A DNA stretch of 64,000 nt from Dyadobacter pollutisoli (GTDB lineage: Bacteria > Bacteroidota > Bacteroidia > Cytophagales > Spirosomataceae). Location of the stretch: the NCBI RefSeq assembly GCF_026625565.1, contig NZ_CP112998.1, positions 2,482,501 through 2,546,500 on the forward strand. The letters run 5' to 3'. This document shows positions 17,791-26,052 of the stretch, piece after piece (within the stretch, counting starts at the first letter, position 1; each line of letters starts with the position of its first letter). Made by a program: the position numbers and the translations under genes. Below the pieces are notes generated by a model that worked only from the letters and a program-made list of their open reading frames with translations, made no database searches and was not told the origin of the DNA.

Positions 17791-20223
17791 ATGATACGAA
17801 ATTATTTCAAAATCGCCTGGCGAAACCTGGTCCGTAACCGCACCTTTTCAGCCATCAATATTTCCGGATTGGCGATTGGGCTGGCGTCCTGCATGCTCAT
17901 CAGTTTGTACGTGCTCGACGAGCTGAGTTTCGACCGTTTTCATACCAAGGGCGACCGCATTGTGCGGGTCTTTTTTCACGGTATCATGCAGGGTGGCGTT
18001 ATGCACGAGGCTCATGTGATGCCTCCCACTGCCGCAGCCCTTAAAGCAGATTACCCGGAAGTAGAGGAAGCCACGCGGCTCCGGCAGGGTGGCAATCCGC
18101 TGATCCTCATTGGCGAAAAGCTCTTTACAGATGACCGTCTGGCCTTTGTTGACTCCAATTTTTTGAATGTGTTTACTTTCCCGCTCACGCAGGGAAATCC
18201 TAGAACAGTGCTTTTGGAGCCAAATTCCGTCGTAATCAGCAAAACAGCGGCTGAAAAATATTTTGGCAAACAAGATCCCATTGGCAAAATATTGAGCATG
18301 AAAGACTGGAAGGCCAGCTACAAAGTAACCGGCGTGATGAAGGATATGCCTGCCAATTCACATTTCCACTTCGACTTGCTCGCTTCGATGTCAACTTTAC
18401 CGGAGGCGAAATCGACTTCCTGGATGGTTTCGGAATTTTTCACTTATCTCGTTTTGCCAAAAGGCTACGACTACAAACGCCTTGAAGCCAAACTTCCACA
18501 GACAGTTGCCAAATATATGGGGCCGCAGCTGAAACAAGGGCTTGGTATGACGCTGGACGAATTCCGCAAGAAAGGGAATGACATTGGCCTTTATTTACAG
18601 CCATTTACGGACATTCACCTGCATTCGACGTTTCAGTATGACCTGGCAACCAATGGCGATCTGCAATACGTCTACATTTTTGGCGCGATTGCGATCATTA
18701 TGCTCCTGATTGCGTGCATTAACTTTATGAATTTGTCTACTGCTGGTTCATCCAAGCGTGCCCGTGAAGTAGGCGTCAGAAAAGTAATGGGTTCAGAGAA
18801 AATTGAACTGGTAGGACAATTTCTGATGGAATCCATTTTGCTGACAACCATTGCATTGATCCTCGGTACGGTAATTTGCCTGGCCTCACTACCATTGCTC
18901 AATAGTATTTCCGGCAAAACCCTCGCGCTGCACCTGGACGCGATTCCTGCATTACTTCCTGCTCTGGTATTGTTTGGATTGTTCGTCGGAGTTTTTGCGG
19001 GCAGCTACCCTGCATTCTTTTTGTCTTCTTTCAAACCCATTTCCGTATTGAAAGGAGGCTCAGGAGCGATTAAACTGAGTTCTTCCGGTAGGACCATTGG
19101 ATTGAGAAGTTCATTGGTAGTATTTCAGTTTTTCATTTCAATTACCTTAATGGTCGGTACGGCGGTAGTTTACCAGCAATTGAAATTTATCCAAAACAAA
19201 AAACTGGGGTATGATAAAGAACAGGTTCTGGTGGTTCCGGCCTGGGCTTTGGGAAAAAATAAGGACGTATTCCGCGAAGAATTATCACGCGATTCGAGGG
19301 TTAGTAACATCAGCATGTCGGGGTACATACCGGCTGGGCCTTCGGATAACAACAATTTTATGATTTCGCCGGAGACCAATACTTCGCAGTTGGTCAAAAC
19401 ATTGCGATACGACGTCGACTATGACTACCTGGCCACTTTGGGAATGCAAATGAAGGTAGGCCGGAATTTCTCCAAAGCATACGGCACCGATTCTTCGGCC
19501 ATTATCCTCAACGAGACCGCGGCAAAAACCCTCGGCTGGAAAGATGATGCGATCGATAAAACGGTTTCCCGCCGCAGTAATGACGGCAGTACCAAAACCT
19601 TCCGTGTCATCGGAATTGTGAAGGATTTTCACTTCAAATCATTGCATGAAGCGATCACTCCACTTGTTATGACATTAAATGTTGACAATGGCTGGATGAT
19701 CATTAAAACGAAAAGTAAAGAAGTATCAGGCCTGCTGGCGACGATGGAAACGCATTGGAAAAGCTTCAAACCAGACTTGCCTTTCTCTTACACATTCCTC
19801 GACCAACGTTACAACGACACTTATAAAGCAGAACAAAAAACCGGTCAGATACTGGGGCTATTTGCGGGGCTTACCATATTTGTCGCGTGCCTTGGACTAT
19901 TTGGTTTGGCAACGTTCACTGCCGAGCAAAGAACGAAAGAGATTGGTGTACGGAAAGTACTGGGCGCTTCCGTAGCGGGAATTGTGGCGCTGCTTTCCAA
20001 AGACTTTTTGAAACTGGTCTGCATTGCTATTGTGCTCGCTTTACCCGTTTCCTGGTGGATGATGAGCCGCTGGTTGCAGGATTTTGCTTACAAAATTGAC
20101 ATTTCATGGTGGGTACTGGCTCTTGCAGGGTTGCTATCCATCGCCGTGGCCTTGTTTACTGTTTCATTCCAGTCGATCAAAGCGGCATTGATGAATCCTG
20201 TGAAATCGCTGCGCGCGGAATAA
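17791..20223 (+). CDS. FtsX/MacB-type ABC transporter permease
   Basis: This 810-residue permease belongs to the Bacteroidota group with two fused MacB-type halves. It starts with MIRNYFKIAWRNLVRNRTFSAIN, has one helix, a large periplasmic domain (about 45-280), three helices (about 290-430) with KRAREVGVRKVMG, then a second helix, periplasmic domain and final three helices with EQRTKEIGVRKVLGAS. The paired EVGVRKVMG/EIGVRKVLG loops contact the ATPase. Proteins of this type work with a separate MacB/LolD-like ATPase in export or in mechanical coupling. No ATPase gene is next to it. The substrate is unknown. Confidence 0.92.
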   Translation: MIRNYFKIAWRNLVRNRTFSAINISGLAIGLASCMLISLYVLDELSFDRFHTKGDRIVRVFFHGIMQGGVMHEAHVMPPTAAALKADYPEVEEATRLRQGGNPLILIGEKLFTDDRLAFVDSNFLNVFTFPLTQGNPRTVLLEPNSVVISKTAAEKYFGKQDPIGKILSMKDWKASYKVTGVMKDMPANSHFHFDLLASMSTLPEAKSTSWMVSEFFTYLVLPKGYDYKRLEAKLPQTVAKYMGPQLKQGLGMTLDEFRKKGNDIGLYLQPFTDIHLHSTFQYDLATNGDLQYVYIFGAIAIIMLLIACINFMNLSTAGSSKRAREVGVRKVMGSEKIELVGQFLMESILLTTIALILGTVICLASLPLLNSISGKTLALHLDAIPALLPALVLFGLFVGVFAGSYPAFFLSSFKPISVLKGGSGAIKLSSSGRTIGLRSSLVVFQFFISITLMVGTAVVYQQLKFIQNKKLGYDKEQVLVVPAWALGKNKDVFREELSRDSRVSNISMSGYIPAGPSDNNNFMISPETNTSQLVKTLRYDVDYDYLATLGMQMKVGRNFSKAYGTDSSAIILNETAAKTLGWKDDAIDKTVSRRSNDGSTKTFRVIGIVKDFHFKSLHEAITPLVMTLNVDNGWMIIKTKSKEVSGLLATMETHWKSFKPDLPFSYTFLDQRYNDTYKAEQKTGQILGLFAGLTIFVACLGLFGLATFTAEQRTKEIGVRKVLGASVAGIVALLSKDFLKLVCIAIVLALPVSWWMMSRWLQDFAYKIDISWWVLALAGLLSIAVALFTVSFQSIKAALMNPVKSLRAE

Positions 20224-20279
20224 ATCATGCGGTAAGTTGCTATCTTGCAAGCTTCTATGCGAATAATGAACAACTGACA

Positions 20280-21398
20280 TTGAAAACCGTACGTCTAAAA
20301 ATTACACAGCATTGCCATATTTTTCAGAAAGGAAATATTCTGGAAGTAGAAGATGTTGTTGTGCATGACGCGGCCAATGATGATATATCCGGCTATTCCG
20401 TTCCTGATATCGGGAATGGTTTGCCGGGTATATTGCCATTGAAATCGGTAAAAATCGTTGTTGATAATGATGATGCCTCTGAAAGTTATTTTGGAAAATG
20501 CCTGCTGACGAAGCTTTCAAACTTTTACGAGCAAGATTCAGAATCAACTGCGGCAACTCCAAACGCGGGTGATCTGCTTCCCCAGCATATACGCGTCATC
20601 CACTACCCTGACTGCCAGCAACTCATGTTCCATATGCCACGCTATGCGTATGACGCGGGTGCATACAGGCTGATCAACAATGTGACGGGCGAGTTGATTG
20701 AAAATGTGAGAGTACGGGATCATTTGAGCGGCGGCACTCAGGTATTGCTGAATACGCTACCTTACAAGCCGGGCTTCTACACGATCGAAGCGGTCTGGCC
20801 CGATGGCTGGACGCATCAGATACGGTTTATCAAGTTTATAGAAGGTTACCCTGAGGCATCTTACGAGAATCCGCCCCGTAATGTCGAGCTGGCTATTAAA
20901 AATCAGGAATGTCACTTAATGCCTGCTCCTATCGAGACCATTCAGGAAAAGAAAACGGTAAACCAGATCAAAAAGCCTAAGCCATACCCCAGTTACGTGC
21001 ATCCGCCAGGTAATGTCACGGTCATTCAAAATGAAAAGGAGTACCGGACATTTGACTCAAACGGCGTTGAAATTGAAAACGGCATCGATATGAAAAGCTT
21101 TAAAAAAGATTTGGCATTGAAATTTGGCCCTGTGGCTGAGTACACACAAGACGGTCGCGGCGGAAAAATCTATTATGCGGAAAACGACCTTTCGATGGAG
21201 TTCTACTGGGAGTTTGGTGGTGGCAATGCAGTGGTAGTCATTGATATTCCGGAAGAAAAATACTGGGAAGCGCAGACAAAAACACCGCTTGCTGAACGAT
21301 ACGGTTTCCTAAGTCGAATGGCAGAAAGGGTCATTCAGGACAAAGCACCAGGCTGTCATTTTCAGATGTATTCCAATTCAATCAGCATTCTGCGCTGA
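20280..21398 (+). CDS. Unknown soluble protein, probable TTG start
   Basis: I do not recognise this 372-residue protein. It has no signal peptide or membrane helix. A middle stretch (GDLLPQHIRVIHYPDCQQLM to LPYKPGFYTIEAVWPDGWTHQIRFIKF) looks beta-rich, and the C-terminal third (KDLALKFGPVAEYTQDGRGGKIYYAENDLSM, then FYWEFGGGNAVVVIDIPEEKYW) is well formed and protein-like. Coding potential continues back through 20280, where an in-frame TTG gives a sensible N-terminus (MKTVRLKITQHCHIFQKGN). No ATG is nearby, and an earlier start would overlap the permease gene by more than 100 bases. The start is therefore uncertain. Confidence 0.65.
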   Translation: MKTVRLKITQHCHIFQKGNILEVEDVVVHDAANDDISGYSVPDIGNGLPGILPLKSVKIVVDNDDASESYFGKCLLTKLSNFYEQDSESTAATPNAGDLLPQHIRVIHYPDCQQLMFHMPRYAYDAGAYRLINNVTGELIENVRVRDHLSGGTQVLLNTLPYKPGFYTIEAVWPDGWTHQIRFIKFIEGYPEASYENPPRNVELAIKNQECHLMPAPIETIQEKKTVNQIKKPKPYPSYVHPPGNVTVIQNEKEYRTFDSNGVEIENGIDMKSFKKDLALKFGPVAEYTQDGRGGKIYYAENDLSMEFYWEFGGGNAVVVIDIPEEKYWEAQTKTPLAERYGFLSRMAERVIQDKAPGCHFQMYSNSISILR

Positions 21399-21422
21399 TG
21401 TAGATGAGGAAATGGGAAGAAG

Positions 21423-21743
21423 TTATGCTGATGCTGATGTGGGGTTCCAGAATATCCGGACTTTACTAGTATCGACCTTTTTTCTGGCTTTTGCGAGATC
21501 GTAACTTTCCTGTACAGAAAGCCAAAATTCAGGTGTGGTATTAGCAAATGCGGTAGCAAGCCGGATTGACATTTCGGGAGTCACACTTTGTTTACCGTTG
21601 ATAATCGCGGATAAAGTTTTTCGGGTTACTCCAAGACCTTCCGCGACCTCACCTATCGTTAGTTTTTGCCCGGTTTCTTCTCTAATACCATCCAGTGTTT
21701 CTTTGATTAGTTCGCCAGGATGTGCAGTATCAAACAATGCCAT
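21423..21743 (-). CDS. higA: HigA-type antitoxin (Xre family)
   Basis: This 106-residue protein matches the HigA antitoxins of higBA modules: HPGELIKETLDG at the N-terminus, a helix-turn-helix TIGEVAEGLGVTRKTLSAIINGKQ, and MSIRLATAFANTTPEFWL. It would neutralise HigB and bind its own promoter. The ATG is at 21743, 11 bases after the stop of the higB remnant upstream (toxin first, antitoxin second, the usual order). The toxin is broken by two frameshifts, so this antitoxin is probably an orphan here. It may still repress its own operator or cross-neutralise another HigB. Confidence 0.9.
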   Translation of the reverse strand: MALFDTAHPGELIKETLDGIREETGQKLTIGEVAEGLGVTRKTLSAIINGKQSVTPEMSIRLATAFANTTPEFWLSVQESYDLAKARKKVDTSKVRIFWNPTSASA

Positions 21744-21754
21744 ATTTACAAATT

Positions 21755-22031
21755 TTAATGATAGTCTAAATAATCAACATCAAAAGCATTTCATTTTCAA
21801 AACGAAAAATGATACGATAGTTCCCGGAAACTTTGACTGCGAAAAAGCCTTTCAAATCTCCGGTAAGCTGATGAAAGTGGTAGCCAGGCTGGTTAAGCTC
21901 AACAGGATTTTTCGTCGCTTCTAGCCGGGTCAGTATCGTTTTTATCTTAGTGATGGTAAGTGCGGTAATTTAGAACGATCGCCTTTCGACGCATATAATT
22001 CCAAACCCTTGTGCCTGAAACTTTTGATCAT
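21755..22031 (-). pseudogene. higB: Frameshifted HigB toxin remnant
   Basis: Reading the minus strand from the ATG at 22031 gives MIKSFRHKGLELYASKGDRSKLP and then a stop. A second frame carries TKIKTILTRLEATKNPVEL, GYHFHQLTGDLKGFFAVK and SGNYRIIFRFENE. A third frame carries AFDVDYLDYH and a stop at 21755. These pieces together are the HigB (RelE-fold mRNA interferase) pattern in order. The span of 277 bases is exactly two short of 279, the length of a 92-residue HigB, so two single-base deletions explain it (near 21950 and near 21792). Sequencing error is an alternative, but two in one short gene is less likely than decay. Confidence 0.85.
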
Positions 22032-22038
22032 AACACAA

Positions 22039-22066
22039 TTGTAACGTGAAACGTGTCAAGTTACAA
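22039..22066. promoter_or_regulatory. Inverted repeat, likely higBA operator
   Basis: TTGTAAC at 22039-22045 pairs with GTTACAA at 22060-22066, with further matching bases inside. It lies eight bases upstream of the higB start. Autorepressed HigA operators are of this kind, so this is a likely HigA site. Confidence 0.55.
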
Positions 22067-22157
22067 CTGAAATAAGAAAAAATATTTTTAAATTCCTGTA
22101 ACCTTTTGCAATTCCTCAGGTTATCACGTCAGAATCACCAAAAAAAGAGAAACCCTT

Positions 22158-22718
22158 TTGAACGCTCTCACAGATAATTCGCTAATGCTCCGGGTAAGAG
22201 ACGGGGATCTGGATAAGATGGGGTTGCTCTTTGAGCGGTACAACCGGCCGTTGTTTGCATTCTTTTATCACATGACACATAAAGCGGATGCGAGCGAAGA
22301 TTTGGTTCAGAATGTGTTTTACCGGATGCTTAAATACAAACATTCGTTTACCGGTGAAGGTGAATTCAGAACGTGGATGTACCATTTGGCCCGAAATGTG
22401 CTGAATGACTCGGTCAAGGAAAACCGTTCTTTTAACCATTATGATGTAAATGATGTGGCTGACAGACTGGGTGGCGGGACGCTGGCAGATGAAGGACTCG
22501 AAAAACAACAGGAAAAGGACTTTTTACACAAAGCAATGTCCAGCCTGAGTGAAGAGCACCGCGAAGTCCTGATTTTGAGCAGGTTCCAGGATATGAAGTA
22601 CGACGAAATTGCAAAAGTGCTGAATATCAACGAGGGAACAGTGAAAGTACGTGTTCACCGTGCATTGGGGGAGTTGAAGAGAATGTTTTTTACCAGCGAA
22701 AAGAAAATAGGCAAATGA
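22158..22718 (+). CDS. ECF-type RNA polymerase sigma factor
   Basis: This 186-residue sigma-70 family protein has region 2 (ERYNRPLFAFFYHMT, then ASEDLVQNVFYRML) and region 4 (HREVLILSRFQDMKYDEIAK, then GTVKVRVHRAL). It redirects RNA polymerase in response to a signal passed through the anti-sigma factor encoded next. The start is a TTG at 22158, eight bases after an AAAGAGA ribosome-binding-like stretch. The first ATG is nine codons later and would cut the conserved NSLMLRVRDGDLDK lead. Its stop overlaps the next gene in ATGA at 22715-22718. The four-gene group sigma/anti-sigma/DUF4097/DUF4097 suggests an envelope-stress regulon. Confidence 0.92.
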   Translation: MNALTDNSLMLRVRDGDLDKMGLLFERYNRPLFAFFYHMTHKADASEDLVQNVFYRMLKYKHSFTGEGEFRTWMYHLARNVLNDSVKENRSFNHYDVNDVADRLGGGTLADEGLEKQQEKDFLHKAMSSLSEEHREVLILSRFQDMKYDEIAKVLNINEGTVKVRVHRALGELKRMFFTSEKKIGK

Positions 22719-23536
22719 ATTGCGAACATACAAAAGATCAGTTAACCAACTGGCTCAATAACCGGCTGAGCAATGCAGAGCGGATGGTGGTGGAAAAGCA
22801 CCTGTCGCAATGTCCTGACTGCCAGGAGGAATTTGCTTCCGCCAAGGTTCTTTGGGACGGTCTTGCAAAAATAAAAGTACCGGAGCCGAACGAAAGTATG
22901 CGCGTCAATTTCTACGCCATGCTGGATGATTTCAAAACCGCTGAGAAAAAGAGCCAGCCATTCTCGCTCCAAGACATTATTGCAAAACTCAGAGAGTTTG
23001 TGTTGCCACAATGGACGGTACAGGTTGCTTTCAGCCTTTTACTTGTTGGCCTCGGCTGGGTGATCGGTAATAAAACAAGCCGCAGCAATGTGTCTGCAAC
23101 TGCTTATCAGCAACAAATAGAAACGCTGGCTTCACAGGTAGAGGACATGAAAAGCACCATGATGTTGTCGCTGATCGAGAATCCTTCGGCCACGGAGAGG
23201 CTTCGGGCGGTGGGTTACACTACGGAAATCACGGATGCTGATGAACGCGTCATAGAGGCCCTTTTTACCACCCTTAACAATGATCCTAATGTGAATGTGC
23301 GGCTGGTAACACTCGAAGCACTTACACAATTTGCCGCGAAACCGACGGTGCGGGAGCAACTGGTCAAATCGCTGAGCGTACAGGATTCCCCGATGGTACA
23401 GGTAGCGCTGGCGGATGTCATGTTGAAATTGCAGGAAAAAAGCTCCGTTAAGGTACTCAAAACAATGCTTAAAAAGGATAATCTCGATGATTTGGTAAAA
23501 ACAAAGATCGAGCAGACCATCAAGGATCTCTCTTAA
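22715..23536 (+). CDS. Anti-sigma factor with zinc-finger and HEAT-like repeats
   Basis: This 273-residue protein begins with a zinc-binding anti-sigma domain (NCEHTKDQ, then VEKHLSQCPDCQEEF, the HxxxCxxC pattern), has one membrane helix around 103-119 (VQVAFSLLLVGLGWVIG), and ends in a helical domain with alternating repeats (TTLNNDPNVNVRLVTLEAL, then DSPMVQVALADVMLKL) like HEAT motifs. It probably sequesters the sigma factor at the membrane and is released by a signal. The repeat domain faces the periplasm if the N-terminus is cytoplasmic. It starts in the four-base overlap with the sigma gene. The two DUF4097 genes follow at once. Confidence 0.88.
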   Translation: MNCEHTKDQLTNWLNNRLSNAERMVVEKHLSQCPDCQEEFASAKVLWDGLAKIKVPEPNESMRVNFYAMLDDFKTAEKKSQPFSLQDIIAKLREFVLPQWTVQVAFSLLLVGLGWVIGNKTSRSNVSATAYQQQIETLASQVEDMKSTMMLSLIENPSATERLRAVGYTTEITDADERVIEALFTTLNNDPNVNVRLVTLEALTQFAAKPTVREQLVKSLSVQDSPMVQVALADVMLKLQEKSSVKVLKTMLKKDNLDDLVKTKIEQTIKDLS

Positions 23537-23560
23537 ACAACCATAATCCATTACTTAGCT

Positions 23561-24424
23561 ATGAAATACTTTGCAATCCCCTTACTGGCGGGAGCAGTGC
23601 TTTGCTGTACCCAGGCGCCGGCCCAAAAACTCGAATTCAAGGAACATGTCACCAAGGAATTCAAGCTGACGCAAGGCGCAGGTTCCAACACGCTGGCCAT
23701 TTACAACATCAACGGGTTCATTAAAGTGGAGGGTTATGCGGGAGATAAAGTGGTGTTGGAAATTGACAAAACAATCTCTGCCAAAACCAATGAGTATCTC
23801 GAAAAAGGCAAGGAGGAGTTCAAGCTGGAATTCGATCAGCAATCGGACAGCATCACTGCCTACATTGCCAACCCATACGATTCACGCCCGAACAGGGAAA
23901 GGCGGAACTGGGACGGCCCGAAGATCAACTACCATTTTGAGCTGAACTTCACCGTGAAAGTCCCTTATGCTCTCAATTTGCATATATCAACGGTAAATGG
24001 AGGCGACGTGAATGTCAATGATGTGACCGGTTCGCTTAGCGTACATAATGTAAATGGGGCCATTAAACTAGTTAATGCGAAAGGTGCGGCTAGGGCCAGC
24101 ACGATCAACGGTAATGTGGAAGCGAACTATACCACGCTGCCCCCCGGCGAATCGAATTTTAAGACATTGAACGGAGATATCAAGATCAGCTACCCTTCTG
24201 CATTGTCGGTGGATTGCCAGTTTAAAACTTTTCACGGGAACTTCTATACGGATTTTCCCGACGTAGAGTCGCTGCCGGTGCGGGTTATCAAGAATTCCGA
24301 AAATCAAAGTGCCAAGACCGTTTACAAACTAAGTACCGAAACCTCTATCCGCATCGGAAAAGGTGGCCCGACCTACAAGTTTGAAACATTTAATGGAAAT
24401 ATTTATCTTAAAAAACAATCGTAG
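23561..24424 (+). CDS. DUF4097-family exported protein
   Basis: This 287-residue protein has a signal peptide ending at TQAPAQ and a beta-helix-like body with repeated N-G motifs (NINGFIKVEG, STVNGGDVNVNDVTG, NVNGAIKLVNAKG, STINGNVEANY, FKTLNGDIKI, and a final FNGNIYL). This is the DUF4097 (putative adhesin) fold common after ECF sigma/anti-sigma pairs in Bacteroidota. It should be periplasmic or surface-exposed. The ATG is 24 bases after the anti-sigma gene. The paralog follows after four bases. Its function is not known; a link to envelope sensing is inferred from context. Confidence 0.85.
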   Translation: MKYFAIPLLAGAVLCCTQAPAQKLEFKEHVTKEFKLTQGAGSNTLAIYNINGFIKVEGYAGDKVVLEIDKTISAKTNEYLEKGKEEFKLEFDQQSDSITAYIANPYDSRPNRERRNWDGPKINYHFELNFTVKVPYALNLHISTVNGGDVNVNDVTGSLSVHNVNGAIKLVNAKGAARASTINGNVEANYTTLPPGESNFKTLNGDIKISYPSALSVDCQFKTFHGNFYTDFPDVESLPVRVIKNSENQSAKTVYKLSTETSIRIGKGGPTYKFETFNGNIYLKKQS

Positions 24425-24428
24425 TAAA

Positions 24429-25265
24429 ATGAAAACCAATCTAATTTCAACCCTCGCTCTGTCCATCGCGCTCACGTTCGCAAATGCGCCCCTCTGGGCC
24501 CAGGCCGACGCCAAGGAACAGCTGGTGATACCGCTGACGGACCCTGCCAAGCCGGGCTCTCTGCGAGTTAACCTCATCAACGGAACGATCCACGTGACAG
24601 GCTATACCGGAAACCAGGTGGTGATCGATGCCGTGGCAAAAGGAGGTGAAGGCGAAAGTAAAAAGAAGGACGAGCAAGCCGGTGGTATGAAGCGGATCGT
24701 CCCCCCGGGAGCGGGTCTCGACCTGACTGCCACCGAAGAAAATAATGCTGTTAAAATCAGTACCAAGTTCGTGAACAAAACCATCAACCTGAACATAAAA
24801 GTACCTCAGAAATTCACGTTGCGCGTCGGCACTATCAACAACGGGGACATCGTCATTGACAATGTAAATGGTGAGCTTGAAATTACCAATGTCAATGGAG
24901 ATATCACCCTTTCGAATGTGTCGGGAAGCGTGGTTGCAAATACTGTTAACGGCTTACTGAAAGCCAACTTTCTGAGCATTGATTCCAAGTCACCGATGGC
25001 CTTCTCCACATTGAATGGTAACGTGGATGTGACCCTTCCGGCAGCCGCGAAGTTTGATGTAAAACTCAAATCCGACCGTGGAGAAATTTACAGCGACTTT
25101 GATGTGGACGTAGATAAAAGCCAGCCGCAGGCTACACGCTCAGGCAAGGACGGAATGTATAAAGTATCCATCGAAGACTGGGTGAAGGGCAAGGTCAACG
25201 GTGGCGGCGGGGAGATCATGATGAAGAACATGAATGGAAATATTTATGTGAGAAAGGCGAAATAA
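24429..25265 (+). CDS. DUF4097-family exported protein, paralog
   Basis: This 278-residue paralog of the preceding gene has a signal peptide ending at LWAQ and the same N-G ladder (NLINGTIHVTGY, TINNGDIVIDNVNGELEI, NVNGDITLSNVSGS, FSTLNGNVDVTL, and a final MNGNIYV). A lysine- and glutamate-rich insert (GGEGESKKKDEQAGG) sits between the first strands and is absent from the first copy. I chose the ATG at 24429; it gives the signal peptide and starts four bases after the previous stop. The two copies probably arose by tandem duplication. A strong terminator follows at 25293. Confidence 0.85.
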   Translation: MKTNLISTLALSIALTFANAPLWAQADAKEQLVIPLTDPAKPGSLRVNLINGTIHVTGYTGNQVVIDAVAKGGEGESKKKDEQAGGMKRIVPPGAGLDLTATEENNAVKISTKFVNKTINLNIKVPQKFTLRVGTINNGDIVIDNVNGELEITNVNGDITLSNVSGSVVANTVNGLLKANFLSIDSKSPMAFSTLNGNVDVTLPAAAKFDVKLKSDRGEIYSDFDVDVDKSQPQATRSGKDGMYKVSIEDWVKGKVNGGGGEIMMKNMNGNIYVRKAK

Positions 25266-25292
25266 ATCACGCTTCAGTTCCACGAAAATCTA

Positions 25293-25332
25293 AAAACCCA
25301 CTGCTTGCCTTTCGGCGGCAGTGGGTTTTCTT
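25293..25332 (+). terminator. Rho-independent terminator ending the sigma/DUF4097 operon
   Basis: A 12-bp stem AAAACCCACTGC / GCAGTGGGTTTT encloses a loop that itself contains GCC-TTTC-GGC. It is followed by CTTTTGC. It could also serve the convergent MarR gene. Confidence 0.8.
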
Positions 25333-25367
25333 TTGCATACAGGATTCCAGATTTTTTTCAGGTAGTT

Positions 25368-25802
25368 CTACACAATTGTCCCGCCCAGTTCTATGAGCAT
25401 TTGTGAGAGCTCTTCCAGCTTTTTAGACTTCACTGCTGCCAGTATCTGCTCGGTGGTAGCCTCCGCTGTGGCAATTGATTCTGTTAAAATCTTCTTCCCG
25501 GAGTTGGCCAGTTTCACGTAAGAAACGCGGGCGTCCCGACTGTTCGCCTCTCTTTTTACCATACCCAATTTTTCCAGGGGTGTGAGCATTCTGGTGATAC
25601 CGGAGGCCGTTAATCCAATCTTTTCGGCGAGATCGGTACGACGTAATTTTTCGTCAGGAGCCTCCGCGAGATGAAACAAAATCATGAATTCATTGAGGCT
25701 GATACCGTGGCTGCTCAGCCTGGAATCAAAACGTTTGGCCGTTAACGCCTGAATCATCGTAAGGTTCAAAAAGAGTTTCAGGAATGGAGATATGGTTGAC
25801 AT
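25368..25802 (-). CDS. MarR-family transcriptional regulator
   Basis: This 144-residue dimeric repressor-type protein has the winged helix pattern RRTDLAEKIGLTASGITRML, then EKLGMVKREANSRDARVSYVKLANSGKKI. The DxRxxxV wing is intact (DARVSYV). MarR proteins usually repress themselves and a neighbouring gene and are released by a small ligand. The ATG is at 25802. A palindrome at 25836-25855, 34 bases upstream, is a likely operator. No co-transcribed target is seen. The repeat field and the ClC gene lie beyond, so a target elsewhere is possible. Confidence 0.88.
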   Translation of the reverse strand: MSTISPFLKLFLNLTMIQALTAKRFDSRLSSHGISLNEFMILFHLAEAPDEKLRRTDLAEKIGLTASGITRMLTPLEKLGMVKREANSRDARVSYVKLANSGKKILTESIATAEATTEQILAAVKSKKLEELSQMLIELGGTIV

Positions 25803-25823
25803 AAAATTGAATTGTGTTTGATT

Positions 25824-25855
25824 AATACTTGATATATACTTGACTAATCAAGTAT
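25824..25855. promoter_or_regulatory. Likely MarR operator
   Basis: ATACTTGA at 25836-25843 and TCAAGTAT at 25848-25855 form a perfect 8-bp inverted repeat with a four-base centre. Another half-site copy, AATACTTGAT, lies at 25824-25833. The site sits in the AT-rich upstream region of the MarR gene. Confidence 0.55.
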
Positions 25856-25940
25856 TATGCAAATATATAATGATTTTAATTGATTGTTTTATAAATAGTT
25901 ACCTATTTTCGATTGAATAAATTAAATGACTTATGATGAA

Positions 25941-26052
25941 GATGTTACATGCCTAACGGCATTTGAATTGGACGTAAACGATTGCATATTGCTATCGATG
26001 TTGCATGCCTGACGGCATTTGAATTGGACGAACACAATTGCATATTGCTATC
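25941..26052. repeat. Two tandem 56-bp units of a palindromic repeat
   Basis: Units at 25941-25996 and 25997-26052 differ at only a few positions. Each starts GATGTTRCATGCCTRACGGC, in which GCC-TGAC-GGC forms a short hairpin. The same core recurs at 26053, 26154, 26311 and 26412, so this is the left end of a larger repeat field. Confidence 0.85.

Noticed and set aside
20106..20279. An earlier start for the unknown protein at 20280-21398
   Set aside because: It would overlap the permease gene by over 100 bases in another frame, and the added residues look like the shadow of the permease.
21535..21924. A 129-codon plus-strand open frame opposite higBA
   Set aside because: It is antisense to the HigA gene and the HigB remnant, both of which have clear family patterns.
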